Assembly (NCBI GenBank): GCA_046598395.1
Contig: JBKJIQ010000046.1
Location: 1-38,356 of the forward strand
Length of the DNA stretch: 38,356 nucleotides
Direction of reading: 5' to 3'
Origin: JAENVU01 sp046598395
GTDB taxonomy: Bacteria; Actinomycetota; Acidimicrobiia; IMCC26256; JAENVU01
Shown here: one piece after another, positions 8,281 through 15,141 of the stretch
How positions within the stretch are numbered: position 1 is the first letter of the stretch
Layout: every line of letters begins with the position of its first letter
Notes under the pieces: model-generated
What the model was told of the DNA's origin: nothing
What the model saw: the letters and a program-made list of their open reading frames with translations, nothing else
Databases searched by the model: none
Position numbers and translations under genes: made by a program

Positions 8281-9272
8281 CGGTTGTGAATCCAGTCGAT
8301 GAAGTCGTACGGGTAACCCATCGGGATCGCCGACGCGTCCTCGAGCCGCGCGAGTGACGCGTTGTCCAACCGCCAACCGATCGCCCCGAGGTTGTCGTCG
8401 ATCTGGGCGACCGTTCTGGCGCCGAGGATCGGCGCGGTGACGCCGGGTCGGTGCAGCACCCAGTTGAGCGCCACCTGCGCCATCGTCTTGCCGAGGTCGG
8501 TCGCAAGATCCTGGACTACATGCGCGACCGCAAAGTTTCGCTCCTCCTGCATCCGCATCCGCATCAGGACCGCTGACGGGGTGGTGTCGGCTGCACGCGT
8601 ATCCGCGGGCGGTGCCTCTCCCGGTTGGTACTTGCCCGAGAGCAGCCCACCACCCAGCGGGCTCCAGGGAAGTACCGCGAGGCTCGCGTAGTTGGCAAGC
8701 GGGAGCAGCTCCCGCTCGATGTCGCGACACACCAGCGAGTACTGCGGCTGAATCGAGATATAGGGCTCCCAACCGTGCTGGCGTGAAACACCGAGCGCGG
8801 TCGCAAGCTGCCAACCGGTGTAGTTGCTGGCGCCGATGTAACGGACCTTGCCTTCATGAACGAGGTCGTTCAGCGTCGACAGGGTCTCGGCGAGTGGCGT
8901 GTTCGCGTCCCAGCAATGGATTTGGTAGAGGTCGATCCAGTCGGTCTGGAGTCGGCGGAGCGACGCTTCGATCTGTTCGCGGATCACGCGCCGGGACGCG
9001 CCGGAGTCGTTGGGTCGCTCGCCCATCGGCATGCGGCACTTGGTGGCGAGCACGATGTTCTCGCGACGCGCGCCGAGCACGCGTCCGAGGATGGATTCCG
9101 ACGCGCCGCGGTTGTAGACGTTGGCCGTATCGATGAAGTTGCCACCGGCATCGAGGTAGCGGTCGAGGATGGCTCGGCTTTGATCCTCTGGGGTCTCGCG
9201 CCCGAAGGTCATGGCGCCCAGGCACGTCTCGGAGACGCGGATACCGGTGCGGCCAAGGGGTCTGAGTTCCAT
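8277..9272 (-). CDS. Aldo/keto reductase (second of a tandem pair)
   Basis: This 331-residue cytosolic NADP(H)-dependent oxidoreductase has a TIM barrel. It begins MELRPLGRTGIRVSETCLGAM and carries the tetrad-type motifs: GGNFIDTANVYNRG (Asp and Tyr), VLATKCRMPMG (Lys) and IDLYQIHCWD (His). The cofactor-binding end reads ITAPILGARTVAQIDDNLGAIGW. It reduces aldehydes or ketones; the substrate is unknown. GGAG precedes the ATG. It lies 26 bases after a close paralogue and overlaps the MOSC gene, so the three are probably cotranscribed. The pair shares GGNFIDTANVY, HCWDxNTPLxETLSTL and HEGKVRYIGASN, showing a tandem duplication. Confidence 0.93.
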   Translation of the reverse strand: MELRPLGRTGIRVSETCLGAMTFGRETPEDQSRAILDRYLDAGGNFIDTANVYNRGASESILGRVLGARRENIVLATKCRMPMGERPNDSGASRRVIREQIEASLRRLQTDWIDLYQIHCWDANTPLAETLSTLNDLVHEGKVRYIGASNYTGWQLATALGVSRQHGWEPYISIQPQYSLVCRDIERELLPLANYASLAVLPWSPLGGGLLSGKYQPGEAPPADTRAADTTPSAVLMRMRMQEERNFAVAHVVQDLATDLGKTMAQVALNWVLHRPGVTAPILGARTVAQIDDNLGAIGWRLDNASLARLEDASAIPMGYPYDFIDWIHNR

Positions 9273-9298
9273 ATGCGCTCCTCGTTGTGGTGGTTGGG

Positions 9299-10282
9299 TC
9301 AGCCCGCGAACTGGATGAACTCATGGGGGTAGCCCAGACGGAACGCGCTGGCCCAGGTGAGCGCCTTGCGGGTGTCGTCGTCGAGCTGCCAGCCGATCCC
9401 GCCAAGGTTGTCGTCGAGCTGACTGAGGTTGCGAGCCCCGATGATCGGCGCGGTGATTCCCTTGCGGTTCACGACCCAGTTCAGCGCGACCTGCGCGGCC
9501 GTCTTGCCGGTCTTGGTTGCCGCGTCTTTGACCGCGTCGATCACATTCCACGCGCGGTCGTCGAGGCGGTAGGTGAAGGTGATGGGGTTGTCGGAATCGC
9601 CACCGCGGGTGCCCTTGGCGAACTCATTGTCCTTGGTGTACTTGCCGGTCAACACGCCGCCGCCGAGCGGACTCCACGGGATTACCGCCAAGCCTTCGCT
9701 CTCGCAGAGCGGGAGCAGTTCACGCTCCGAATCGCGCGTGATCAGCGAGTACTCGGGCTGGAGGCAGACGAACGGCTCCCACCCGCGGAGTGCGCTGAGC
9801 CCGAGCGCCTTCATGAGGTGCCAGCTCGCGAAGTTGCTCGCGCCGATGTAGCGGACCTTGCCTTCGTGTACGAGGTCGTCGAGCGTGGAGAGTGTCTCTT
9901 CGAGCGGAGTGTTCTTATCCCAACAGTGCACTTGGTACAGGTCGATCCAGTCGGTGCCGAGCCGCGTGAGCGACGCTTCACAGGCGGCGCGCAGATTGCG
10001 GCGTGAGGTGCCCACAGAGTTGGTGTCGGTTCCCATCTGGAAGCGTGCCTTGGTGGCGAGCACCACCTGGTCGCGCTTGCCCGCGATGGCCAGGCCGGTG
10101 ATCTCCTCGGAGACGCCCTGCGAGTAGACGTTCGCGGTGTCGATGAAGTTGCCGCCGGCGTCCATGAACCGATCCACGATCTGTTTGCTCGTGGTTTCGT
10201 CGGCCTCGTTGCCGAACGTCATGGTTCCGAGACAGAGCTCGGAGACCCGGACCCCGGCGCGGCCAAGTTGGCGGTATTCCAC
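9299..10282 (-). CDS. Aldo/keto reductase (first of a tandem pair)
   Basis: This 327-residue TIM-barrel oxidoreductase has the same motif set as its downstream paralogue: LGTMTFGNEAD, GGNFIDTANVYSQG, VLATKARFQMG, IDLYQVHCWDKN and ITAPIIGARNLSQLDDNLGGIGW. GTG at 10282 is preceded by GGAG eight bases upstream, supporting this start. It is probably the first gene of the operon running to 7555. It is divergent from the ECF sigma gene across a 90-base gap. The substrate is unknown; substrate-loop differences from the paralogue (around residues 210-240) suggest they diverged in specificity. Confidence 0.93.
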   Translation of the reverse strand: MEYRQLGRAGVRVSELCLGTMTFGNEADETTSKQIVDRFMDAGGNFIDTANVYSQGVSEEITGLAIAGKRDQVVLATKARFQMGTDTNSVGTSRRNLRAACEASLTRLGTDWIDLYQVHCWDKNTPLEETLSTLDDLVHEGKVRYIGASNFASWHLMKALGLSALRGWEPFVCLQPEYSLITRDSERELLPLCESEGLAVIPWSPLGGGVLTGKYTKDNEFAKGTRGGDSDNPITFTYRLDDRAWNVIDAVKDAATKTGKTAAQVALNWVVNRKGITAPIIGARNLSQLDDNLGGIGWQLDDDTRKALTWASAFRLGYPHEFIQFAG

Positions 10283-10332
10283 GGTGCGTGCTCCTCGAAA
10301 CGGGGATTTCTTCGGAGACTACGGGCAACGAT

Positions 10333-10359
10333 GACAACCCGCACACCCCGCCGGGCGTC
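10333..10359 (+). promoter_or_regulatory. Possible ECF-type autoregulated promoter
   Basis: GACAAC (10333-10338) and CGTC (10356-10359) are separated by 17 bases. This resembles the AAC / CGTC pattern of many ECF promoters. It sits directly upstream of the ECF sigma gene and would start transcription within a few bases of its ATG. It is a short motif match only. Confidence 0.25.
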
Positions 10360-10372
10360 GTTTGAGGTGATG

Positions 10373-10906
10373 ATGACGGTCATGGTGGGGGTAGGAGCGG
10401 GCGTGGACGGCGCATCGTCGACCTTCGACCGTGACACCGCGCTGGCGGATCTCCACCGTGAGCACTATCCGTCGCTCGTACGGTTCGCGTGTCTCTTGGT
10501 GGACGACGTGGGCTTGGGCGAAGAGGTGGTGCAGGACGCGTTCGTGCGGGTCTACCGGGCCTGGCCGCGGGTGGACGATCCACTGAAGTATCTGCGAACC
10601 GCGGTGATGAACGGCGCGCGGTCACGGCTGCGGCGGCGGTTGGTGGCGCGCCGGTACGTGGCACCGGTGGTGCGTCACGAAACGGGAGCGGACGAGATCG
10701 TGGTCACTCGTTCCGAGCACGCCGACGTGGTGGCTGCGGTGCGTGCCTTGCCGCGTCGCCAGCGGGAGTGTCTCGTGCTCCGGTACTACGTGGATCTTTC
10801 CGAAGCGGAGATCGCCACAACTCTGGGTATCTCCACCGGTTCCGTCAAGTCCCACTCGCACCGCGCCATGACCGCGTTGGCACGCGTGTTGAAGGAGGAT
10901 TCGTGA
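10373..10906 (+). CDS. ECF RNA polymerase sigma factor (SigE-like family)
   Basis: This sigma factor of about 177 residues has region 2 (LADLHREHYPSLVRFACLLV, then EEVVQDAFVRVYRAWPRV with the -10 binding helix) and region 4 (LPRRQRECLVLRYYVDLSEAEIATTLGISTGSVKSHSHRAM, the -35 binding helix-turn-helix). It is the actinobacterial SigE/SigM-like type often called SigE-family. I chose the ATG at 10373 because GAGG lies five bases upstream; ATGs at 10370 and 10382 are alternatives. The stop overlaps the start of the following membrane protein (GTGA at 10903-10906), typical of a sigma/anti-sigma pair. Confidence 0.92.
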   Translation: MTVMVGVGAGVDGASSTFDRDTALADLHREHYPSLVRFACLLVDDVGLGEEVVQDAFVRVYRAWPRVDDPLKYLRTAVMNGARSRLRRRLVARRYVAPVVRHETGADEIVVTRSEHADVVAAVRALPRRQRECLVLRYYVDLSEAEIATTLGISTGSVKSHSHRAMTALARVLKEDS

Positions 10907-12861
10907 GCGACGACGAACTGCGTTCGATCCTCCACGAGGAAGCCGATAGCGCTGAACCCGGCGATCACTCGTGGTCTCGGCTGGAGTCGCGATTGGAACG
11001 GGCCTCGGAACGTTCTGCGCCCCGCGCGTTTGCGCTCGGCACCGTCGCCATCGCCGTGGCAGTCTCACTCGTCGTCGGCGTCGTGTGGCTCAGCCGCAAG
11101 GATCGCCATCACTCGAGGGCAACGCTTTCACCGTCGTTGCGATCGATGCCCGGCCGGATCCTCGCGATGACGACCGACCGCCAGCCGGTGGTGCTGGATG
11201 CTCGAACCGGGAAGGTCCGAGCGCGCTACGAGAGTCACTCGTATGCCGCCGGAACGTCGATCGCGGTGGCACCGGACGGTCGCGACTTTTACTTCGCTGA
11301 AGGCGACCGGAGCAAAGGGTGTGAGCACCACTCGATCACTCGGTTCCCCCTCCCCGGTGGTCGCCCCGGCGCGCAGGTCGCCGACGAAGCAAGTGAGCCT
11401 GCGATCAGTCCCGACGGTCGCTACCTCGCGTTCTACCGGTGCTTCGGCGCGGATGCGACCGCCGGTCCGCGACCGGAGCGGACGCGCGAGCTCGTCGTGC
11501 GTGATCTGGCCAACAGAGTCGACGCGGCTTCGTTCCTGCCGCCGGACCCAAGTGAGCGGTTCGGCCGCGCCCTTGTGTTCGAATCAGATTCTCACCACCT
11601 CGTCTATGAACTCGTCCGAACCGCGCCGAGCGCCGGCCACGGAACCAACCGCCTCTATCGTTTCGACCCGCTCGGCGGTGAAGCGCTGCCGGGCCAAGAG
11701 TTCGGCCTCGCTCCCCGAGCGTTCCGCGGAACGCTCGGGGACTCGGGTAGTTACGTCGCGGTGAAGGGCAGAGACGTGCTGTCCCTCCGGTGCGCTCGGT
11801 GCCCGGACACGTCGGTGTTCACCGCCGACCGGCTCCTTCGAATGCCACGAGCTCCGCATGTGATCGCGTCCGACCGGACCGGCGACCACCTCCTACTCGT
11901 GTCCGCCCGGACCCTCTACCGATGGAGCGAAGGCGACAAGAAGCCGACCAAGATCCGAGACAGCATCGTCGCCGCCGCGTGGATCCCGGATTCACCAGAG
12001 CAGCCGCGGGCCACGCCGGCTCCGGGCGCGATTGTCGCGGTGCGATCAGAGTCTGTGAGCGATGGTCGCGTCGTGGTCCTCGATTCGGGGACCGGCGCGA
12101 TGCAACTCGTGGTGCCGGGTATCACCGGAACCGTTGTCGGCATCTCGTCGAGTCCCGATGGCAGCGAGATCGTCGTCGGGTCGCAGCCGACCGGTGGCAC
12201 GTTCTGTGCCGGCACGATGCAGGGCGTCAAGATTCCGAATGGCCTGGTTCGACCGATCCTTGGTGAAGCAGCCGCTCCGGTGGTCAATCACTATGGGCTT
12301 GCTGCCTATGGCATCAGCTGTGATGGACACACGCTCGGCTTCACAAATCTCGTCAATGGTGAAAACTCGCGTTCCAATCCGCTCGCCGACGTATCGAGCG
12401 AAGCGTCGCCCAGGGTGGAGAAGGTCGAACCGCTCGGCTGGTCGCCGGACGGCACTCGTCTGTTGTATCGCCTCAAGCTGCGCGGCGACGTCACGATTCA
12501 GTACTACGCGGGATCGCTATGGCCTGCGGTGCCATCGAAACGAACAAAGGTCGTGCCGTTGCCCGATGACGCGACCGTCACCGCCGCAACCTTCCTGGAC
12601 GACCGAACGCTCGCGGTCGCTGAGAGGCATGGGAGCCATTCCGTTGTTCGAAGCCGCCAGTTCGGCCGGAGTGGCTCGCGGGCTCGCTCGCGGGTTCTCT
12701 TCACCACCCGGGGTCGCGTGCAATCGCTCGTGGCCGATTTGAGCGGACAGCACCTGCTCGTGGTCGTCGACGACGTGCTCTACCGGTGGGATCGTGGGAA
12801 CGGGGCGGCGCGCAAGATCGCCGACGCCGTGATGGCCGCGGATTGGCTGGGTTCGGACTGA
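10903..12861 (+). CDS. Membrane-anchored beta-propeller protein, probable anti-sigma factor
   Basis: This 652-residue protein has a short cytosolic N-terminus (VSDDELRSILHEEADSAEPG, then a basic amphipathic stretch WSRLESRLERASERS), one transmembrane helix at about residues 44-65 (AFALGTVAIAVAVSLVVGVVWL), and a large extracytoplasmic part. The outer part has repeated blade-like signatures (IAVAPDGRDFYFAEG, PAISPDGRYLAFYR, SSPDGSEIVVGS, LGWSPDGTRLLYRL), as in TolB/WD40-like propellers. A GAAGGAGG site precedes the GTG, which overlaps the ECF sigma stop. Context and topology suggest it binds the sigma factor and senses an external signal. No zinc-binding HxxxCxxC anti-sigma motif is visible in the N-terminal part, so the sigma-binding role is inferred. 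Confidence 0.82.
   Translation: MSDDELRSILHEEADSAEPGDHSWSRLESRLERASERSAPRAFALGTVAIAVAVSLVVGVVWLSRKDRHHSRATLSPSLRSMPGRILAMTTDRQPVVLDARTGKVRARYESHSYAAGTSIAVAPDGRDFYFAEGDRSKGCEHHSITRFPLPGGRPGAQVADEASEPAISPDGRYLAFYRCFGADATAGPRPERTRELVVRDLANRVDAASFLPPDPSERFGRALVFESDSHHLVYELVRTAPSAGHGTNRLYRFDPLGGEALPGQEFGLAPRAFRGTLGDSGSYVAVKGRDVLSLRCARCPDTSVFTADRLLRMPRAPHVIASDRTGDHLLLVSARTLYRWSEGDKKPTKIRDSIVAAAWIPDSPEQPRATPAPGAIVAVRSESVSDGRVVVLDSGTGAMQLVVPGITGTVVGISSSPDGSEIVVGSQPTGGTFCAGTMQGVKIPNGLVRPILGEAAAPVVNHYGLAAYGISCDGHTLGFTNLVNGENSRSNPLADVSSEASPRVEKVEPLGWSPDGTRLLYRLKLRGDVTIQYYAGSLWPAVPSKRTKVVPLPDDATVTAATFLDDRTLAVAERHGSHSVVRSRQFGRSGSRARSRVLFTTRGRVQSLVADLSGQHLLVVVDDVLYRWDRGNGAARKIADAVMAADWLGSD
11712..11741. 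repeat. Perfect 30-bp palindrome inside a coding sequence
   Basis: TCCCCGAGCGTTCCG is followed directly by its exact reverse complement, centred at 11726/11727. It lies within the propeller gene and encodes part of LAPRAFRGTLGD. It could fold into a very stable hairpin in the mRNA. Confidence 0.75.
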
Positions 12862-12887
12862 CGATTGCGCTGGTAGTGCAGGTGGCG

Positions 12888-12981
12888 TGGCGGAGGTGGC
12901 AGGAATCGAACCCACCGGACGGGGTTCGCCCGTCCCACTCGTGTTGAAGACGAGGGAGGCCACCAGACCTCGTTCACCTCC
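12888..12981 (-). tRNA. selC: Selenocysteine tRNA (anticodon TCA)
   Basis: The minus strand gives a 91-base tRNA plus encoded CCA (12890-12888) with the hallmarks of tRNA-Sec. The D arm has a long six-pair stem with a four-base loop (GAGGTC TGGT GGCCTC). The anticodon arm is CTCGT CTTCAAC ACGAG, placing TCA at positions 34-36. The variable arm is long, with a seven-pair stem (GGACGGG / CCCGTCC). The T loop is TTCGATT and the discriminator is G. Acceptor plus T stems total about 13 pairs, as expected for this tRNA. It reads UGA as selenocysteine, with SelB, after SelA converts Ser-tRNA. No selA, selB, selD or selenoprotein gene was seen in the window. A tRNA-Ser is excluded by the anticodon and D-arm shape. 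Confidence 0.95.
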
Positions 12982-13114
12982 GCCCGCATCCTGCCACGCG
13001 GCCGTCCTTCCTGCCCCAGGAGCGAGGCGACCGATGTTTCGTCGCGTTCGGAGACCCGGGCCGCGAGCGCGCGGTAGTGTCGGGTTTCACCCTCAGGCGG
13101 AAAGGGATCCCCCG

Positions 13115-13192
13115 ATGAAGAAGTTGCTACTCCTCCTCGTTGTGTTGGCACTCGGTGCTGCAGTCGCGTACAAAGTGCGTGGCGACGCCTGA
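13115..13192 (+). CDS. 25-residue single-pass membrane microprotein
   Basis: The frame reads MKKLLLLLVVLALGAAVAYK plus a short basic/acidic tail: a Lys-Lys start, one hydrophobic helix and VRGDA at the end. AAAGGG lies eight bases before the ATG. It resembles the short N-terminal half of the actinobacterial DLW-39 family, but stops before the DLW motif. It is flanked by selC and a strong hairpin at 13221-13244, which supports an independent transcript. Function is unknown, and such a short frame could be non-coding. Confidence 0.5.
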   Translation: MKKLLLLLVVLALGAAVAYKVRGDA

Positions 13193-13220
13193 CCAACCGG
13201 CTCGAACAACTATCTGAAGC

Positions 13221-13244
13221 GAGCGGGTCCTCTGGGGCCCGCTC
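13221..13244. terminator. Stem-loop between convergent genes
   Basis: GAGCGGGTCC pairs with GGGGCCCGCTC over ten pairs, including one T-G wobble, around a TCTG loop. It lies 30 bases after the microprotein stop and 18 bases beyond the stop of the PLP enzyme gene on the other strand. There is no long T-run, as is common in high-GC actinobacteria. Confidence 0.6.
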
Positions 13245-13262
13245 GTCTCGCGTCCCGGCCGC

Positions 13263-14234
13263 TCAAGGACCGGTGATGGTTTCCTGATACCGACGGGTGA
13301 AGAGGGCCGGTGATCCGCCGGTCGCCCAGAACACCACCGTCTGGTCGGCTCGAATCCGGCGGTCGCGAATCGCGGTGAGCATCGCGGCGGCGGCCTTCCC
13401 TGAGTACACCGGGTCGAGCACGAGTCCTTCGGTGCGGGCGAACACGCGGATTGCGTCGAGACATTGGCCCGAGAGTTCGCCGTACCCGTCGCCCACGTGA
13501 TCGCGGTCGACGATGACGTGGGCATTCGGTGCTCCCCGCCCCAGGTGGGCCGCGGCCTCGTGCGCAAGTTCGGGAATGCGCGCGTCGAGGTCAGGACGGG
13601 TACCGACATCGACGCCGAGCACACGAGTGGATGATGCGGCACCGAGACCCGCGAGCAATCCCGCGTGGGTGCCGCCAGAACCGTCGGCCACCACAATCCA
13701 ATCGGGGTCGCGATCAAGCTGCAATCGCAGTTCATCGATCGCGAGTGCATAGGCCGCCACGCCGAGCGTGGAGGCGCCACCGATGGGGATCGCATACGGC
13801 CGGTGTCCGTGGGCGCGCAACGAGACCGCGAGCGCGGTGATGGCGGCCTCGACTTCGTAATACTGATCGCCACCGTCGAAGTGCAGGTGCGCGCCGAACA
13901 CGTCGTCGAGCAGCAGGTTCCCTTCGTGGGCTGCCCCCGGATCGCCGCCCAACGCGAGATGGCAGTCGAGCCCGATCACGCGCGCGGCGGCCGCAGTGAG
14001 GCGAGCATGATTGCTCTGCGGACCGCCACCGGTCACGAGACAATCGGCACCTTCGTCGATCGCAGCCTGTGCGAGCAGCGCAAGCTTCCGGGCCTTGTTG
14101 CCGCCGAGCGCGAGTCCGGTGAGGTCGTCGCGCTTCACCATCAGCTTGCCGATCAGGCCGAGTTCACCGGCCAGGCGATCCATGGAGTGCAACGGCGTTG
14201 GCAGCTGCGCGACGCCAGGGTGACCGGTCACCAA
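13263..14234 (-). CDS. PLP-dependent D-cysteine desulfhydrase / ACC deaminase family enzyme
   Basis: This 323-residue cytosolic fold-type II PLP enzyme has the Schiff-base lysine Lys47 in ALGGNKARKLALL, the TGGGPQSNHARLTAAAA motif that holds the substrate carboxylate, the phosphate-binding GSGGTHAGLLAG loop, and the family C-terminal LDPVYSGKAAAAM. Members degrade D-cysteine to pyruvate, sulfide and ammonia, or deaminate aminocyclopropane carboxylate; the two are hard to tell apart by motif. The likely start is TTG 14234 (GGAG seven bases upstream), with GTG 14231 as an alternative. It follows the HAD phosphatase gene by 22 bases on the same strand. Sulfide release could matter near selC, but that is only conjecture. 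Confidence 0.88.
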   Translation of the reverse strand: MVTGHPGVAQLPTPLHSMDRLAGELGLIGKLMVKRDDLTGLALGGNKARKLALLAQAAIDEGADCLVTGGGPQSNHARLTAAAARVIGLDCHLALGGDPGAAHEGNLLLDDVFGAHLHFDGGDQYYEVEAAITALAVSLRAHGHRPYAIPIGGASTLGVAAYALAIDELRLQLDRDPDWIVVADGSGGTHAGLLAGLGAASSTRVLGVDVGTRPDLDARIPELAHEAAAHLGRGAPNAHVIVDRDHVGDGYGELSGQCLDAIRVFARTEGLVLDPVYSGKAAAAMLTAIRDRRIRADQTVVFWATGGSPALFTRRYQETITGP

Positions 14235-14256
14235 CTGAATGCTCCTGCGCCGTGAC

Positions 14257-15057
14257 TCAGGCCGACGCGCGGGCAGCGTGCTTCCGAACCCACACGTAGG
14301 TGGCCACCGCTGCGCCGCCCACCGCGATCACGGTTCCCACGGCGATCGTGGGACCCTTCGGGGGGACCGGAACGCGGTCGCGCAGGCGAACCGGTCGGGC
14401 GAACCTGCGGACTTCCCATCCGCGTTCCTTTGCCTCACGCTCGAGATCCTTGTCGGGATTCACCGCGATCGGATGGCCGACGGCCGCGAGCATCGGCACG
14501 TCGGTAATCGAGTCCGAGTACGCGTAGGACTCGGCAAGGTCAGTACCGTTCTCGGCGGCATACTCGTGAATGGCCTCGGCCTTGTGCGGACCGTAGGCGT
14601 AGAACTCGAGCTCGCCGGTATAAGCGCCCGCGTCATCGATCTTGGCCCGCGTGGCGATGACATCGTCCACGTGGAGAAACGCGCCGATCGGCTTCACCAC
14701 TTCCTCGGGGGATGAGGAGACGATCACCACGTGTCGACCCGCGCGGTGATGTTCCTCGAAGAGTTCGAGCGCTTCGGCGAACACAATGGGCGAGATCATC
14801 TCGTCGAGGGTCTCGGCCACGATGGAAGCCACGTGGGCCTGGTCCCAGCCTCGGGTGAGCGCCAACATCGCGGCACGGACCTCTTCCATCTTCGACTCAT
14901 CCGCGCCCACGAGCATGTACACGATCTGCGCATACATGCTCTTGACGATCGTGCGTTTCGACAGCAGCCCCTCCCGGTAGAAGGGCTTGCCGAACGCGAG
15001 CACGGAACTCTTGGCGATGATCGTCTTGTCGAGATCGAAGAACGCAGCACCGGCCAT
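14257..15057 (-). CDS. HAD-IB family phosphatase with C-terminal membrane helix
   Basis: This protein of about 266 residues begins MAGAAFFDLDKTIIAKSS, the HAD motif I with catalytic Asp8 and Asp10. VVIVSSSPEEVV is motif II, a Lys in YGPHKAEA gives motif III, and YSDSITDVPML gives motif IV. It belongs to the SerB/CicA-like subfamily IB, which hydrolyses phosphate monoesters; the substrate is uncertain. A hydrophobic stretch TIAVGTVIAVGGAAVATYVW near the C-terminus suggests a tail anchor. I chose ATG 15057 because the motif starts there; an upstream GTG/ATG frame adds 25 unlikely residues. It is divergent from the tad operon, as is the mycobacterial homologue next to the CpaE-like gene. Confidence 0.9.
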   Translation of the reverse strand: MAGAAFFDLDKTIIAKSSVLAFGKPFYREGLLSKRTIVKSMYAQIVYMLVGADESKMEEVRAAMLALTRGWDQAHVASIVAETLDEMISPIVFAEALELFEEHHRAGRHVVIVSSSPEEVVKPIGAFLHVDDVIATRAKIDDAGAYTGELEFYAYGPHKAEAIHEYAAENGTDLAESYAYSDSITDVPMLAAVGHPIAVNPDKDLEREAKERGWEVRRFARPVRLRDRVPVPPKGPTIAVGTVIAVGGAAVATYVWVRKHAARASA

Positions 15058-15104
15058 GGCTTCGACACTACGGCGTCGTTCGTCGATCGTCCTCGATGGT
15101 CCGA

Positions 15105-15132
15105 AAAATACCCCTTGACAGTATCTGTCCAA
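15105..15132 (-). promoter_or_regulatory. Promoter for the HAD gene with overlapping dyad
   Basis: On the minus strand TTGGAC (15132-15127) and TATTTT (15110-15105) are 16 bases apart, a good primary-sigma promoter placed about 40 bases before the HAD start. A dyad GACAG-TAT-CTGTC (15117-15129) overlaps it, and TTGACA lies on the plus strand at 15115-15120. The site could control both divergent genes. Confidence 0.45.
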
Positions 15133-15141
15133 TAAGCAACG

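Noticed and set aside
7555..8814. Long 419-residue minus-strand frame including the MOSC gene
   Set aside because: The first 178 residues are an antisense-like shadow of the aldo/keto reductase gene and lack any domain pattern; the MOSC start with ATGA overlap at 8280 is far better supported.
12888..12981. tRNA-Ser with a long variable arm
   Set aside because: The anticodon loop CTTCAAC gives TCA, and the six-pair D stem with four-base loop is specific to tRNA-Sec.
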